Assembly (NCBI GenBank): GCA_003168355.1
Contig: PMSQ01000093.1
Location: 1 to 56,646 of the forward strand
Direction: 5' to 3'
DNA length: 56,646 bases
DNA from: Acidobacteriaceae bacterium
GTDB taxonomy: Bacteria > Acidobacteriota > Terriglobia > Terriglobales > Acidobacteriaceae
This document shows, piece by piece, positions 1 through 7,873 of the stretch. Every line of letters begins with the position of its first letter. The stretch's first letter is position 1. Position numbers and translations under genes: made by a program. Below the pieces are notes generated by a model. That model was not told the origin of the DNA. It ran no database searches and saw nothing but the letters and a program-made list of their open reading frames with translations.

Positions 1-644
1 CCGCGGCGAAACAGCCAGCGCGGGGACTCTGACACCATGAGGCTGCCGATCACGAACAGGAGGCCAGGGGGGAGCGAAACCCAGAAGATGCTGCGCCAAG
101 CCGTGTCTTTGAAGGCGATGAGCCGGGTGGGGTCGCCGAGTTTGGCCACCTCTTCGACACGAATGCTGAAATACATGCCGACCATGGCGGCGGTGGTGAT
201 CCCGAGAGTCAGCAGCCACTGGAATATGCCGGTGCCTCTGCCGCGATTCGATGCCGCCAGAGACTCCGCCAGATATAGCGGGATGACTACACCGATCAAG
301 CCGGCGCTGATGCCTTGAAAAAGGCGGCCAAGAATCAGAGGTTCATAACCATGTGAAAGCGCAATCACTGGAATGCTGACGACAAACATGACACCGCTGA
401 GGGTCATCAGGAGCTTGCGCCCCATCCAGTCTGCCAGTGCGCCGGCAAACAGAGTGGAGATGACGCTGCCGAGGAGCACGGCTGCGACCACGTTCGAAAG
501 CTGTCCCGCATTCAAACCGGAAGTGGCCTCGAGGTACGGCAGAGCGCCAGCAATGATGCCGACATCCACCCCGTACAACAAGCCGCCCAGTCCTGCTACC
601 AGTAGGAGGAAGCGGTTGTAACCGGACTTTTCGTCGTGGGCCAC
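1..644 (-). CDS. MFS sugar transporter (sugar porter family), partial
   Basis: The reverse strand encodes the first 214 or so residues of a major facilitator superfamily permease; the rest lies beyond the window edge. I read it from a GTG at 644 preceded by an AAAGGA-type ribosome site. The translation begins with a short hydrophilic stretch, then a first helix followed by GVDVGIIAGALPY, which resembles the first helix of XylE/GalP-type sugar porters. The loop ADWMGRKLLM is the signature between helices 2 and 3, and IPLYLAES follows helix 4. This family imports sugars by proton symport in the inner membrane. Substrate cannot be assigned from the N-terminal half. Confidence 0.85.
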   Translation of the reverse strand, partial: MAHDEKSGYNRFLLLVAGLGGLLYGVDVGIIAGALPYLEATSGLNAGQLSNVVAAVLLGSVISTLFAGALADWMGRKLLMTLSGVMFVVSIPVIALSHGYEPLILGRLFQGISAGLIGVVIPLYLAESLAASNRGRGTGIFQWLLTLGITTAAMVGMYFSIRVEEVAKLGDPTRLIAFKDTAWRSIFWVSLPPGLLFVIGSLMVSESPRWLFRR

Positions 645-810
645 GGTGGTCCTTTCGGGAGTGGAGAATCGAGAAGCTTATTCCTCGGCGAGAATACTAC
701 GGCAAAGCAATTGGGCCACATCTTTCTCGGTGTAGAGAACATTGAGCGGCATCAGATTGAAGCCCGGCTGGCCTCGGCAGCCGCGTAGGGACGCCCGGCC
801 CGCCGAGGAC

Positions 811-816
811 TATAAT
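811..816 (+). promoter_or_regulatory. -10 hexamer of a probably leaderless gene
   Basis: A perfect TATAAT lies nine bases before the ATG at 826, so transcription would start at or within a few bases of the start codon. There is no Shine-Dalgarno between them and no convincing -35 hexamer. Confidence 0.45.
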
Positions 817-825
817 GGGAACATC

Positions 826-1074
826 ATGATCGGTCGCACTCTTGAATCTCCCTCCGTTTCTGAAATGTGCGCTCAAGTTAAGCATCTTGGCTATGCCACC
901 TCCGGACTGATCCGGCTTTACGGGGAGGAGTTCGAAGTGCTTTCCGATCCGTTCCCAGAAGCCGATGGCATTGCGGTTCGCGTGAAAACGAAGAATAACT
1001 CGAGGATTCGCGTGCTGCAGCTTCCGGCCACGGTTCTTCAAAGGGTAAAGGGGCAAGGCATTAAAGCCGCCTGA
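826..1074 (+). CDS. small conserved hypothetical protein
   Basis: An 82-residue soluble protein with no signal peptide or membrane segment. I chose the ATG at 826 because a TATAAT box sits directly upstream; the reading frame stays open further upstream, but those residues look like promoter sequence. The C-terminal half (residues about 38-70, EFEVLSDPFPEADGIAVRVKT and RIRVLQLPATVL) alternates hydrophobic and charged residues and looks like a small beta-sheet fold. I do not recognise a named family. It stands alone between the sugar transporter and the sulfur operon. Confidence 0.6.
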   Translation: MIGRTLESPSVSEMCAQVKHLGYATSGLIRLYGEEFEVLSDPFPEADGIAVRVKTKNNSRIRVLQLPATVLQRVKGQGIKAA

Positions 1075-1177
1075 GCGCGAAGCCCGGGGTAAGAGCATTT
1101 TTGCAGTTTTGAGTGAGTGATCCGGAAAGTCTGATGCCTTGGATCGAAATTATTCATTAAAGGAAGCTGGTGGTAAC

Positions 1178-1206
1178 TTGACGCGTTCGTCAGGGCAGCC
1201 TATCAT
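1178..1206 (+). promoter_or_regulatory. sigma-70-type promoter of the sulfur-assimilation operon
   Basis: TTGACG at 1178-1183 and TATCAT at 1201-1206 are separated by exactly 17 bases, a near-consensus housekeeping promoter. The expected start of transcription is about 1213. This gives a leader of roughly 200 nt before the reductase gene, holding a cysteine-rich mini-ORF and a terminator hairpin. Confidence 0.75.
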
Positions 1207-1249
1207 GCTCACTAGCATGACCAATGTTAGCAATCTTCGCCAGATCTGT

Positions 1250-1309
1250 ATGTGTGCATGTTGTTGTTGTGCATGCGTGTGTTCTGGCGCGGGAGGGCTG
1301 CTGACTTAG
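1250..1309 (+). CDS. cysteine-rich leader peptide of a transcription attenuator
   Basis: A 19-codon ORF, translated MCACCCCACVCSGAGGLLT, sits about 37 nt after the predicted transcription start. Seven of its first eleven residues are cysteine (positions 2, 4-7, 9 and 11), including four Cys codons in a row at 1259-1270. It is followed 31 nt later by an intrinsic terminator and then by the sulfite reductase operon. By analogy with his, trp and leu leader peptides, ribosomes short of Cys-tRNA would stall on the Cys codons and let the antiterminator form. There is no strong Shine-Dalgarno. The peptide itself need not be functional. An overlapping frame from 1258 reads MLLLCMRVF and is less suited to the context. 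Confidence 0.8.
   Translation: MCACCCCACVCSGAGGLLT
1283..1297 (+). promoter_or_regulatory. candidate antiterminator strand of the Cys attenuator
   Basis: The end of the leader ORF reads TCTGGCGCGGGAGGG. Its first seven bases are identical to the start of the terminator's 3' arm, so 1283-1289 can pair with CGCCAGA at 1345-1351, and the G-rich remainder can pair in part with CCCAC at 1340-1344. That pairing would occupy the terminator's 5' arm. The strand lies immediately after the last Cys codon, where a stalled ribosome would leave it free and a ribosome moving to the stop codon would disturb it. Confidence 0.65.
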
Positions 1310-1339
1310 AAATTTCATAAGCATCATCAGCACTTATCA

Positions 1340-1380
1340 CCCACCGCCAGAAAGCCTCTGGCGGTGGGTTTTCGCTTTTT
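1340..1380 (+). terminator. intrinsic terminator (attenuator) upstream of the sulfite reductase gene
   Basis: A perfect 12-bp stem (1340-1351 with 1357-1368) closes a five-base loop AAGCC and is followed by TTTTCGCTTTTT at 1369-1380. It lies between the Cys leader peptide and the reductase start at 1413. There is no other gene for it to terminate, so it most likely controls read-through into the operon. Confidence 0.85.
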
Positions 1381-1412
1381 GGGGCCAAATCAGTTCGACG
1401 GCAAATCAAGTT

Positions 1413-3116
1413 ATGTCAAATACGGTCAAAGAGACTAAAGCACAGAAGGTCGAACGGTTGAAGCGGGCTATGAATCCCTGGGAGGGTCTGGCGGAGATTC
1501 GCCGTTTTGCGCGGGAAGGTTTCGCCTCGATTCCCGTGGAGTGGATTGGGACGTATTTTCGATGGTGGGGAGTCTATACGCAGGGCGACGGGGCGGGAGT
1601 GGTTGGCGGCAAGGACGGCCAGGGAGTGGCGTTGCCGTTCTTCATGTTGCGGATTCGAATTCCCAACGGCCTGTTGCGATCCGACCAGATGCGAGCCATT
1701 GCCAGGCTCAGTCGCCTCTATGCGCGCGGGAGCGCCGATCTCACAGTGCGGCAAAACATTCAGTTGCACTGGATCACGATCGAAGACCTGCCGGAAGTCC
1801 TGGAGCAACTCTGGCGCGTCGACCTGAACGTGATCGGTGCTTGCGGTGACGTGACTCGCAACATTACAGGTTGCCCTGTGGCTGGCGTGGACGCGGACGA
1901 GATCTTCGATGCATCGTCACTCGCACTGGAAGCCGATCGCATGCTGGCGGGGAATGCCGAGTTCTACAACCTGCCGCGCAAGTTCAAGATTTCCATCACA
2001 GGATGCCGCGTCTGGTGCCCGTACCCGGAGATCAACGACGTCGGGCTGACTGCAACCGAGCGTGTAGTTCAAGGAAAATCCGAGATCGGCTTTGGATTGC
2101 GCGTGGGCGGCGGACTCTCGACCGAGCCTTATCTGGGCGCGCCGCTGAATGCTTTTGTGCGCTGGAACCAGGTGATACCGGTGATCAAGGGCGTGGCTGA
2201 GCTGTTTCGTGATTCCGATCAACTGCGCGAACATCGCGAGCGGGCGCGGCTGAAGTTTCTTTTCCTGCGGCACGGCTGGACGGCACAGGATTTTCAAGAA
2301 GAACTGGAGCGGCGAATCGGATTTCAACTCGATCCTGCCGTGCCCGAGCAGGCGCCGGCAGATGTCTACCGCGATCACATCGGCATCCATGCGCAGAAGC
2401 AGGCGGGTCTCTGCTATGTGGGAGCAACGGTTTTGCGAGGCAGGATCACGCCCGAACAAATGGAGGCAGCGGCCAATCTGGCTGACCGATTTGCCAGCGG
2501 CGAATTGCGCACCACGAACATGCAGAACCTGCTGATCGTCAATGTGCCCCAACTGCAGGCGGATGAGTTGGCCAGGGAGTTAGGCGAAATTGGGTTGCCG
2601 GTCAGCGGGTCTCCGTTTTGGCGAGGAGCCATCGCGTGCAGTGGCACGGAGTTTTGCAAGCTGGCTATCACGGAGACGAAGAGCTTCTCCCGCTGGCTGG
2701 TGGAGGAATTGGAAGAGCGCTTGCCCGGTTTTGATCAGCACCTGAAGCTGCACGTCACCGGCTGCCCGAACAGTTGCGGACAACATTGGATTGCCGACAT
2801 CGGAATCGAGGGCAAGAAGCTGAAGGTCAACGGATCGATGGTGGATGCCTATTACTTTTGTCTGGGCGGGGCGCTTGGTCTGCATCAGGGCATCGCGAGG
2901 CCAGTGGGATATCGCTGCGTCGCGACTGAGGTCCCGGACGCCATCGAACGACTTCTGCGCAGGTACCTCGCGGATGGCACGCCGGGTGAGAATCTACGGC
3001 GCTTTTTTGCCCGTCACAGCGACACGGACCTGCGCAACTTCCTGGCAGGAGAATTCGTGGAAGCAGTCGCACGCGATCTGCCTGAGGGACGGGTGCCGAG
3101 TGGAGTGGAAGGTTAA
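1413..3116 (+). CDS. assimilatory sulfite reductase (nitrite/sulfite reductase, siroheme-4Fe-4S)
   Basis: A 567-residue enzyme of the ferredoxin-type nitrite/sulfite reductase family, which reduces sulfite to sulfide (or nitrite to ammonia) in six electrons on a coupled siroheme and 4Fe-4S cluster. The cluster ligands are visible as C409-x5-C415 (CSGTEFC) and C451-x3-C455 (GCPNSCG). Two ferredoxin-like half domains lie near residues 75-145 and 345-400, and the first siroheme half has the CGDVTRNITGCP motif near residue 150. Length fits the ferredoxin-dependent class. It leads an operon with two siroheme-synthesis genes and an APS/PAPS reductase, so sulfite is the likely substrate. Its transcript passes through the Cys attenuator. 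Confidence 0.93.
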   Translation: MSNTVKETKAQKVERLKRAMNPWEGLAEIRRFAREGFASIPVEWIGTYFRWWGVYTQGDGAGVVGGKDGQGVALPFFMLRIRIPNGLLRSDQMRAIARLSRLYARGSADLTVRQNIQLHWITIEDLPEVLEQLWRVDLNVIGACGDVTRNITGCPVAGVDADEIFDASSLALEADRMLAGNAEFYNLPRKFKISITGCRVWCPYPEINDVGLTATERVVQGKSEIGFGLRVGGGLSTEPYLGAPLNAFVRWNQVIPVIKGVAELFRDSDQLREHRERARLKFLFLRHGWTAQDFQEELERRIGFQLDPAVPEQAPADVYRDHIGIHAQKQAGLCYVGATVLRGRITPEQMEAAANLADRFASGELRTTNMQNLLIVNVPQLQADELARELGEIGLPVSGSPFWRGAIACSGTEFCKLAITETKSFSRWLVEELEERLPGFDQHLKLHVTGCPNSCGQHWIADIGIEGKKLKVNGSMVDAYYFCLGGALGLHQGIARPVGYRCVATEVPDAIERLLRRYLADGTPGENLRRFFARHSDTDLRNFLAGEFVEAVARDLPEGRVPSGVEG

Positions 3117-3120
3117 TGCG

Positions 3121-3753
3121 ATGAGCAGCTTGTTTCCCATGTTTCTGAAACTGGAAGGCAAAAGGTGCCTTGTAGTCGGCGCCGGCAAGGTTGGCGAACC
3201 CAAGATCGGTGGGCTCATCGACACGGGTGCCCGCGTTCATGTGATTGCGCTGGAAGCGAGCGAGGCGGTGCACGAGTGGGCGAGCACGGCAAAGATTACG
3301 CTCGAACTCCGCGCTTTTGACGACGGAGACCTCGAAGGAACATTTCTGGCCGTGATCGCCACGGCGTCGCGCGCCCTCAACGGATCGATTTATCGCGAAG
3401 CGCAGCGGCGTGGAGTTTTGTGCAACGCGGTGGATGACCCGGAGTATTGCGACTTTTACTATCCCGCGGTTGTGCGGCGGGGCGATCTTCAGATTGCAAT
3501 TTCTACGAACGGACAGAGTCCGGCTCTATCGCAAAAGCTTCGAAAACAGCTGGAACGGCAGTTTAGTCCGGGATACGCGCGATGGGTCGCGGAGCTGGGT
3601 GAAACGCGAAAGCTTGTGCTGGCCAGCGCTCTTGACCCGCAACGCAAGCGCGAGTTGTTGCTTTCGCTGGCGAGCCGCGAGGCTCTGAAGGCGGCATTGG
3701 CGGAAGAGTCGGCGAAAAGAGTTACCGCGAACGACAGGAGGGTAACGGCATGA
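3121..3753 (+). CDS. precorrin-2 dehydrogenase / sirohydrochlorin ferrochelatase (siroheme synthase N-domain)
   Basis: A 210-residue Met8p/CysG-N-like enzyme that oxidises precorrin-2 with NAD+ and may insert iron to make siroheme. The NAD-binding loop GAGKVG is at residues 20-25, and the catalytic region CNAVDDPEYCDFYYP (Asp105/106) matches the conserved aspartate of this family. The ATG at 3121 lies 4 nt after the reductase stop; a longer open frame upstream overlaps the reductase and is not credible. Its stop overlaps the next start in an ATGA. Together with the next gene it gives the cofactor for the reductase; in enterobacteria the two activities are fused in CysG. Confidence 0.92.
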   Translation: MSSLFPMFLKLEGKRCLVVGAGKVGEPKIGGLIDTGARVHVIALEASEAVHEWASTAKITLELRAFDDGDLEGTFLAVIATASRALNGSIYREAQRRGVLCNAVDDPEYCDFYYPAVVRRGDLQIAISTNGQSPALSQKLRKQLERQFSPGYARWVAELGETRKLVLASALDPQRKRELLLSLASREALKAALAEESAKRVTANDRRVTA

Positions 3754-4580
3754 AGGGCAAGGTGTATCTGGTGGGCGCGGGGCCGGGTGATCCGGAGTTG
3801 CTTACGGTGAAGGCACTGCGGCTGTTGCGAACGGCCGACGTGGTGTTTCACGACGACTTGGTCACGCCCGAGATTTTGAAACTGATTCCGCTAACTACTC
3901 AAGTGCAGAACGTGGGTAAACGTTGTGGAAGCAAGACCATGCGGCAGGAGGAGATCAATTTTCTGCTGGTGTCGCGGGCTGCTGCGGGATTGCAGGTAGT
4001 GCGGCTGAAGAGCGGAGACCCGCTGATCTTTGGACGGGCGGGGGAAGAGATTGAAGAGCTGCGACGATCAAACATCGAATACGAGATTGTTCCCGGCGTC
4101 ACGTCGGCCCTGGGAGCCGCGGCAGCGGCCGGAATTCCGCTGACGCATCGCAAAAGCTCCTCCACCCTCGTTCTAACGGCCGGTCATCGCGCGTCCGTGA
4201 GTTCCGATGCGGACTGGAGCAGCTTTGCTGGAACCGAATCGACGCTGGTTGTCTACATGCCGGGGCACAACTATGACGAGATTTCCAGCAGGCTCACGGG
4301 CGCCGGATTCGCGGGAGAAACTCCTTGCGCGATTATTTCACGGGCGACAACTCCCCAGCAGCGGATATACCGTACGACGGTTTCGGACCTCGAGCGGGCG
4401 CCGGAGCTCGCGTCTCCAACCCTGCTGGTTGTCGGCGACGTAGTGAGATTTGCCGATCGTGGGTCAGTCGAGGAAGCGGCTAGCCTCCCCGAGCTGGAAG
4501 CTGGATTGGCAACCGCCTTAGCGCGAAGTGCTGCTTTGGCGGTTGAGAGTTTGAAAGCAGATGAGGAGCCTTTGGCATGA
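3750..4580 (+). CDS. cobA: uroporphyrinogen-III C-methyltransferase (SUMT)
   Basis: A 276-residue SAM-dependent methyltransferase that methylates uroporphyrinogen III at C2 and C7 to give precorrin-2. The tetrapyrrole methylase signatures are clear: VGAGPGDPELLT (residues 8-19), the second motif VRLKSGDPLIFGR (84-96), and PGVTSA at 115-120. It overlaps both neighbours by ATGA junctions, so it is co-transcribed and probably translationally coupled with the siroheme synthase and cysH. The C-terminal 25 or so residues (EAASLPELEAGL...) extend beyond the usual core and look unstructured. Confidence 0.94.
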   Translation: MKGKVYLVGAGPGDPELLTVKALRLLRTADVVFHDDLVTPEILKLIPLTTQVQNVGKRCGSKTMRQEEINFLLVSRAAAGLQVVRLKSGDPLIFGRAGEEIEELRRSNIEYEIVPGVTSALGAAAAAGIPLTHRKSSSTLVLTAGHRASVSSDADWSSFAGTESTLVVYMPGHNYDEISSRLTGAGFAGETPCAIISRATTPQQRIYRTTVSDLERAPELASPTLLVVGDVVRFADRGSVEEAASLPELEAGLATALARSAALAVESLKADEEPLA

Positions 4581-5299
4581 AAGAAGAAGTTAGAAAACTG
4601 CAGATTGCCGCGGAATCATGGAGCCCCGAGCGGGTTCTCGAATGGGCATTCGAGACCTTTGGAGAGGGCGTGGCGATCTCCTCAGCATTCGGTGCTGAAG
4701 GCATGGTCCTCATCGACATTGCTTCGCGGGTGCGCCAGAATTTTCGCCTGTTCACGCTGGATACCGAATTTCTGTTTCCCGAGACGTATACCTTGATGGA
4801 CCAAGTGGAAGAGAAGTATGGAATCGTGATTGAAAGAGTTCTTCCGCTGGCCTCGCCAGAGGAGCAGGAGCGAGTTCATGGTGCGGCGCTGTGGCAACGG
4901 AACTCCGATCAATGCTGCAATCTGCGTAAGGTTGAGCCGCTGCGGCGCAAGCTGGGCGAGTTGCAAGCGTGGATCACGAGCATCCGGCGTGATCAGACGG
5001 CGGCGCGCGCGAGCGCCGGAAAAATCGAGTGGGACGAAAAATTTGGACTGGTGAAGATCAATCCGGTCGCCGACTGGACCTCGAAGCAGATATGGCGATA
5101 CATCCGCGAGCATGACGTGCCCTACAACGCGCTGCACGACCAGGATTATCCCAGCATCGGTTGCACGCACTGCACACGGGCCGTGCATCCGGGAGAAGAC
5201 CCGCGGGCAGGGCGGTGGGCCGGGTCTTCGAAGACCGAGTGCGGACTGCACATTATTCAGCCCCAGCCGCCGATCAATCCGTCGGGTGCGGATGCTTAG
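4577..5299 (+). CDS. cysH: adenylyl-sulfate / phosphoadenylyl-sulfate reductase
   Basis: A 240-residue reductase that turns activated sulfate into sulfite with thioredoxin as donor. The paired cysteines C113-C114 and C196-x2-C199 are the 4Fe-4S ligands typical of the APS-using bacterial class. The catalytic cysteine is C222 in the motif ECGLH near the end. The nucleotide-binding start SSAFGAEGMVL and the LDTEFLFPETY motif are also present. The four Cys make APS the likelier substrate, although some cluster-bearing enzymes also use PAPS. It closes the sulfur operon. No ATP sulfurylase gene is in the window. Confidence 0.94.
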   Translation: MKEEVRKLQIAAESWSPERVLEWAFETFGEGVAISSAFGAEGMVLIDIASRVRQNFRLFTLDTEFLFPETYTLMDQVEEKYGIVIERVLPLASPEEQERVHGAALWQRNSDQCCNLRKVEPLRRKLGELQAWITSIRRDQTAARASAGKIEWDEKFGLVKINPVADWTSKQIWRYIREHDVPYNALHDQDYPSIGCTHCTRAVHPGEDPRAGRWAGSSKTECGLHIIQPQPPINPSGADA

Positions 5300-5355
5300 C
5301 ACGCTTCAAAACAGAGTCGCAGCCGGAGTTTATCAGCAGCCTGCTAGGAAGAATG

Positions 5356-6270
5356 TTATGAGTGCGCCTGGACTTCCGTCTTCTTAACGTAGCTTGAGAG
5401 TTGCCGCGAAACGGTAATGAACGCCTTGTTGGCGACGGAGAGAGTGCGATCGCGACGGTAGGCGAGGCCGAGTTCGCGCCAGAGTTCGGCACCTTCCAGT
5501 TCAATCAGTTTTACGCGGCCCGTAGCCACTTCATCTCGCGCAAAGGATGCGCTGATGAGCGAAACCCCTAGATCTGCTGCGACGAAACTCTTGATCATCC
5601 CGATGCTGGGTAATTCCATTCGGACTTTGAGTTCGGTGTTGTACTCGCGGAAAAGTTTATCCAGCAACCGGCGCGTGTGGCCGGTCTTGGGCAGAAGCAG
5701 AGGGTACTTCACGAGTTCGCTGACGGGCGCCGATTTCAGCTTAGCCAGCGGGTTCTGCGGGCTCACCATGAGCATCAGCCGGTCGCGGAAGATGGGCTGA
5801 ATCTTCAGGCTGGGAGACTGCACCGGCAGGCTGAGGATGCCCACATCCAGAGAGCCATTTTCCAGTTTCTCGACAATCTTGTAAGTGAAGTTGCGATAGA
5901 TGCTGATTTGCACGTCGGGATAGCGGTGGCAGTATTCGGCAAAGACCTCGGGCAAAACGTACAGGCAAGTGGCTTCATTGGCGCCAACCATGAGTGTGCC
6001 ACGGGGGGTCTGACCGTGGTCAGCGACGGCCACCAGCGATTCGTCCCGCAGACTCTTCAAGCGCAAAGCATATTCGTAGAAGATTTGACCGGCCGGAGTG
6101 AGCTTGACGGTTTTGCCCGACCGATCCAACAGGCGGTCCCCGTACTCCTGCTCGAGTTGGCGGATCTGCGCGCTGACCGCTGACTGGGAGCGGAAAACCT
6201 TCTCTCCGGCACGAGAGAAGCTGCCTTGACGGGCAACCTCGAGAAATGTAATGAGCTGATCGAAATCCAT
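5356..6270 (-). CDS. LysR-family transcriptional regulator (CysB/CysL-like)
   Basis: A 304-residue LysR-type regulator with an N-terminal winged helix (residues 1-60; SFSRAGEKVFRSQSAVSAQIRQLEQEYG) and a periplasmic-binding-like effector domain (about 90-295). It lies tail to tail with cysH, 56 bases apart. By position it could regulate sulfur assimilation, as CysB or CysL do, but it would have to act on a promoter over 4 kb away. A TATAAT box sits 13 bases before its ATG with no Shine-Dalgarno, suggesting a very short leader. The effector is unknown. Confidence 0.88.
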   Translation of the reverse strand: MDFDQLITFLEVARQGSFSRAGEKVFRSQSAVSAQIRQLEQEYGDRLLDRSGKTVKLTPAGQIFYEYALRLKSLRDESLVAVADHGQTPRGTLMVGANEATCLYVLPEVFAEYCHRYPDVQISIYRNFTYKIVEKLENGSLDVGILSLPVQSPSLKIQPIFRDRLMLMVSPQNPLAKLKSAPVSELVKYPLLLPKTGHTRRLLDKLFREYNTELKVRMELPSIGMIKSFVAADLGVSLISASFARDEVATGRVKLIELEGAELWRELGLAYRRDRTLSVANKAFITVSRQLSSYVKKTEVQAHS

Positions 6271-6283
6271 GGGTTAGTCGAAG

Positions 6284-6289
6284 ATTATA
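6284..6289 (-). promoter_or_regulatory. -10 hexamer of the LysR regulator gene
   Basis: On the minus strand a perfect TATAAT lies 13 bases upstream of the ATG at 6270, predicting a 5' leader of only about 6 nt and no ribosome site. Confidence 0.45.
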
Positions 6290-6481
6290 GCGGACTTCGC
6301 GGCTGAACAGTTGCGGCCCAGCTTGAGACACGAAATGCTGTGTTCCTGAGAGGCGTTCTCGTTCGAATGGGACACTAGGGTAACCTAAATATGGCTACCC
6401 ACTAAACCATCTGGCCGGCAAGCCGATCCTAGTATGTGACATGCTTTCCGACGGGCGTAATTCCGGAGACTGAAAGCCCCA

Positions 6482-7843
6482 ATGCCTTCCCTTGGCTTGG
6501 CGATGATCGTGAAGAACGGGGCAACCACGCTGCGAGACTGCCTTGCCAGCGTTGCCGGAGTCGCGAACCAGATCATTATAGCCGACACGGGATCGACAGA
6601 CGGGAGCCCCCAGTTGGCGCGCGATTTAGGGGCCGAAGTATTCGACTTCCCTTGGGGGGACCATTTTGCCCAGGCTCGCAACGCCGTCGTGAAGGCTCTG
6701 ACAACCGACTGGGTCCTGGTAATGGACGATGACGAAGATCTCGATCCACAGGCGCGCGATCAAATTCCACCCCTGCTAAACGATGCTACGGTTAGCGGCT
6801 ATCTGGTTACCCTGAGAAACCATATTCCCGTCAGGTTTGGCTCGGGCGGACATGCGCCATCCATCAAGGCGAACGATTCCACCATGCCAAGAGCCGACCG
6901 GGCTCGGGCTTATGCGGACTTCGCGATCTGCCGCCTGTTCCGCCGCCATCCTGAAATATATTACGTCGGCAGAGTGCATGAACATGTGGAACCGCGGATC
7001 CATGCGCTGGGTCTGGAGCTGCGATCCTCGAGTCTCATCATCCATCATTTCGGCCATCTCTGTTCTCCCGCTGAGCTCCAGTCCAAAAACGAGTTTTACC
7101 GAAAACTGGGCCGGCTCAAAGTTAAAGATGCACCCAACGATCCGGAAGCCTGGGTGGAGCTCGGGCTGCAGGAATACGAGCAGTTTAAGAACTACGCTGC
7201 CGGGATTGAGTGTTTCAAGAAAGCCTTGGCCCTCAACCCGGGTTACTCTTCCGTTCCCTCCCTTTCGCTGGCCAATCTCTACATCGACATCGGCTCCAAC
7301 GCCGAGGCTCTTGAACTACTCTCCAGAGTCGAGATGAAGGGAAGATCGGCCGGAGCGAAAGAACATATTTGCGGAGATGCACTCTATAATTTGGGGCGTT
7401 TGAAAGAAGCCCGATCCGCTTACATTCGCGCGCTGGGCATCCTTTCAGAGGACACGCGGATAGCCAGCAAGTTAGGCTTGACCGAGGTTCGGCTGGGAAT
7501 GAAGAAGAATGGTCTCGCCCGGCTTATCAGGGCGCTGAGGGCTAGTCCTGACGTAATCGAGATGCACGACCGTATGATCAAGGCCTACCTTCTGATGAAC
7601 ATGATGCCGCAGGCCGCCGAAGCCGCGGAGCGTCTGGCCATGGGGTACCGGAATCCCACCACCATTCTGCGCGCGGCCAGCATTCGCGCTCAGATGAAGC
7701 AGTGGAAGGCGGCCGAAGACACTATCGATCGAGGACTGCAACTATTCCCCGCGAATCTGGAGCTGCTACAAGCTAAGACGGAATTGGAGCCGGAGACAAC
7801 CCGGGTTGCACAGCGCAGTTTGCCTTGCCGCACCACACTCTGA
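6482..7843 (+). CDS. family 2 glycosyltransferase with C-terminal TPR repeats
   Basis: A 453-residue protein. The N-terminal third (1-100 or so) is a GT2 fold: SLGLAMIVKNGATTLRDCLASV, then DTGSTDGS at about 36-42 and a DDDED metal site at 82-86. The C-terminal half has helical hairpins resembling tetratricopeptide repeats (for example NPGYSSVPSLSLANLYIDIGSNAEALELL and ALYNLGRLKEARSAYIRAL). Such GT2-TPR proteins often glycosylate peptides or surface polymers; acceptor and sugar cannot be read here. No signal peptide or membrane helix, so it is cytoplasmic. It is divergent from the LysR gene. Confidence 0.88.
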   Translation: MPSLGLAMIVKNGATTLRDCLASVAGVANQIIIADTGSTDGSPQLARDLGAEVFDFPWGDHFAQARNAVVKALTTDWVLVMDDDEDLDPQARDQIPPLLNDATVSGYLVTLRNHIPVRFGSGGHAPSIKANDSTMPRADRARAYADFAICRLFRRHPEIYYVGRVHEHVEPRIHALGLELRSSSLIIHHFGHLCSPAELQSKNEFYRKLGRLKVKDAPNDPEAWVELGLQEYEQFKNYAAGIECFKKALALNPGYSSVPSLSLANLYIDIGSNAEALELLSRVEMKGRSAGAKEHICGDALYNLGRLKEARSAYIRALGILSEDTRIASKLGLTEVRLGMKKNGLARLIRALRASPDVIEMHDRMIKAYLLMNMMPQAAEAAERLAMGYRNPTTILRAASIRAQMKQWKAAEDTIDRGLQLFPANLELLQAKTELEPETTRVAQRSLPCRTTL

Positions 7844-7873
7844 TAAGGTGCGCGGCAGCGGTTGCGCTGATTC

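Noticed and set aside
1258..1320. An overlapping leader frame from the ATG at 1258 (MLLLCMRVF...), with three Leu codons in a row
   Set aside because: The Leu run (TTG) is a frame-shifted reading of the TGT repeat. The frame at 1250 has seven Cys, ends before the hairpin and fits the sulfur context; the other fits no neighbour.
1227..1409. A 60-residue minus-strand frame across the leader region
   Set aside because: It runs through the hairpin and the leader ORF, has no ribosome site and reads as an antisense shadow.
2845..3120. A long N-terminal extension of the siroheme synthase frame
   Set aside because: It overlaps the end of the sulfite reductase, and the family start lines up with the ATG at 3121.
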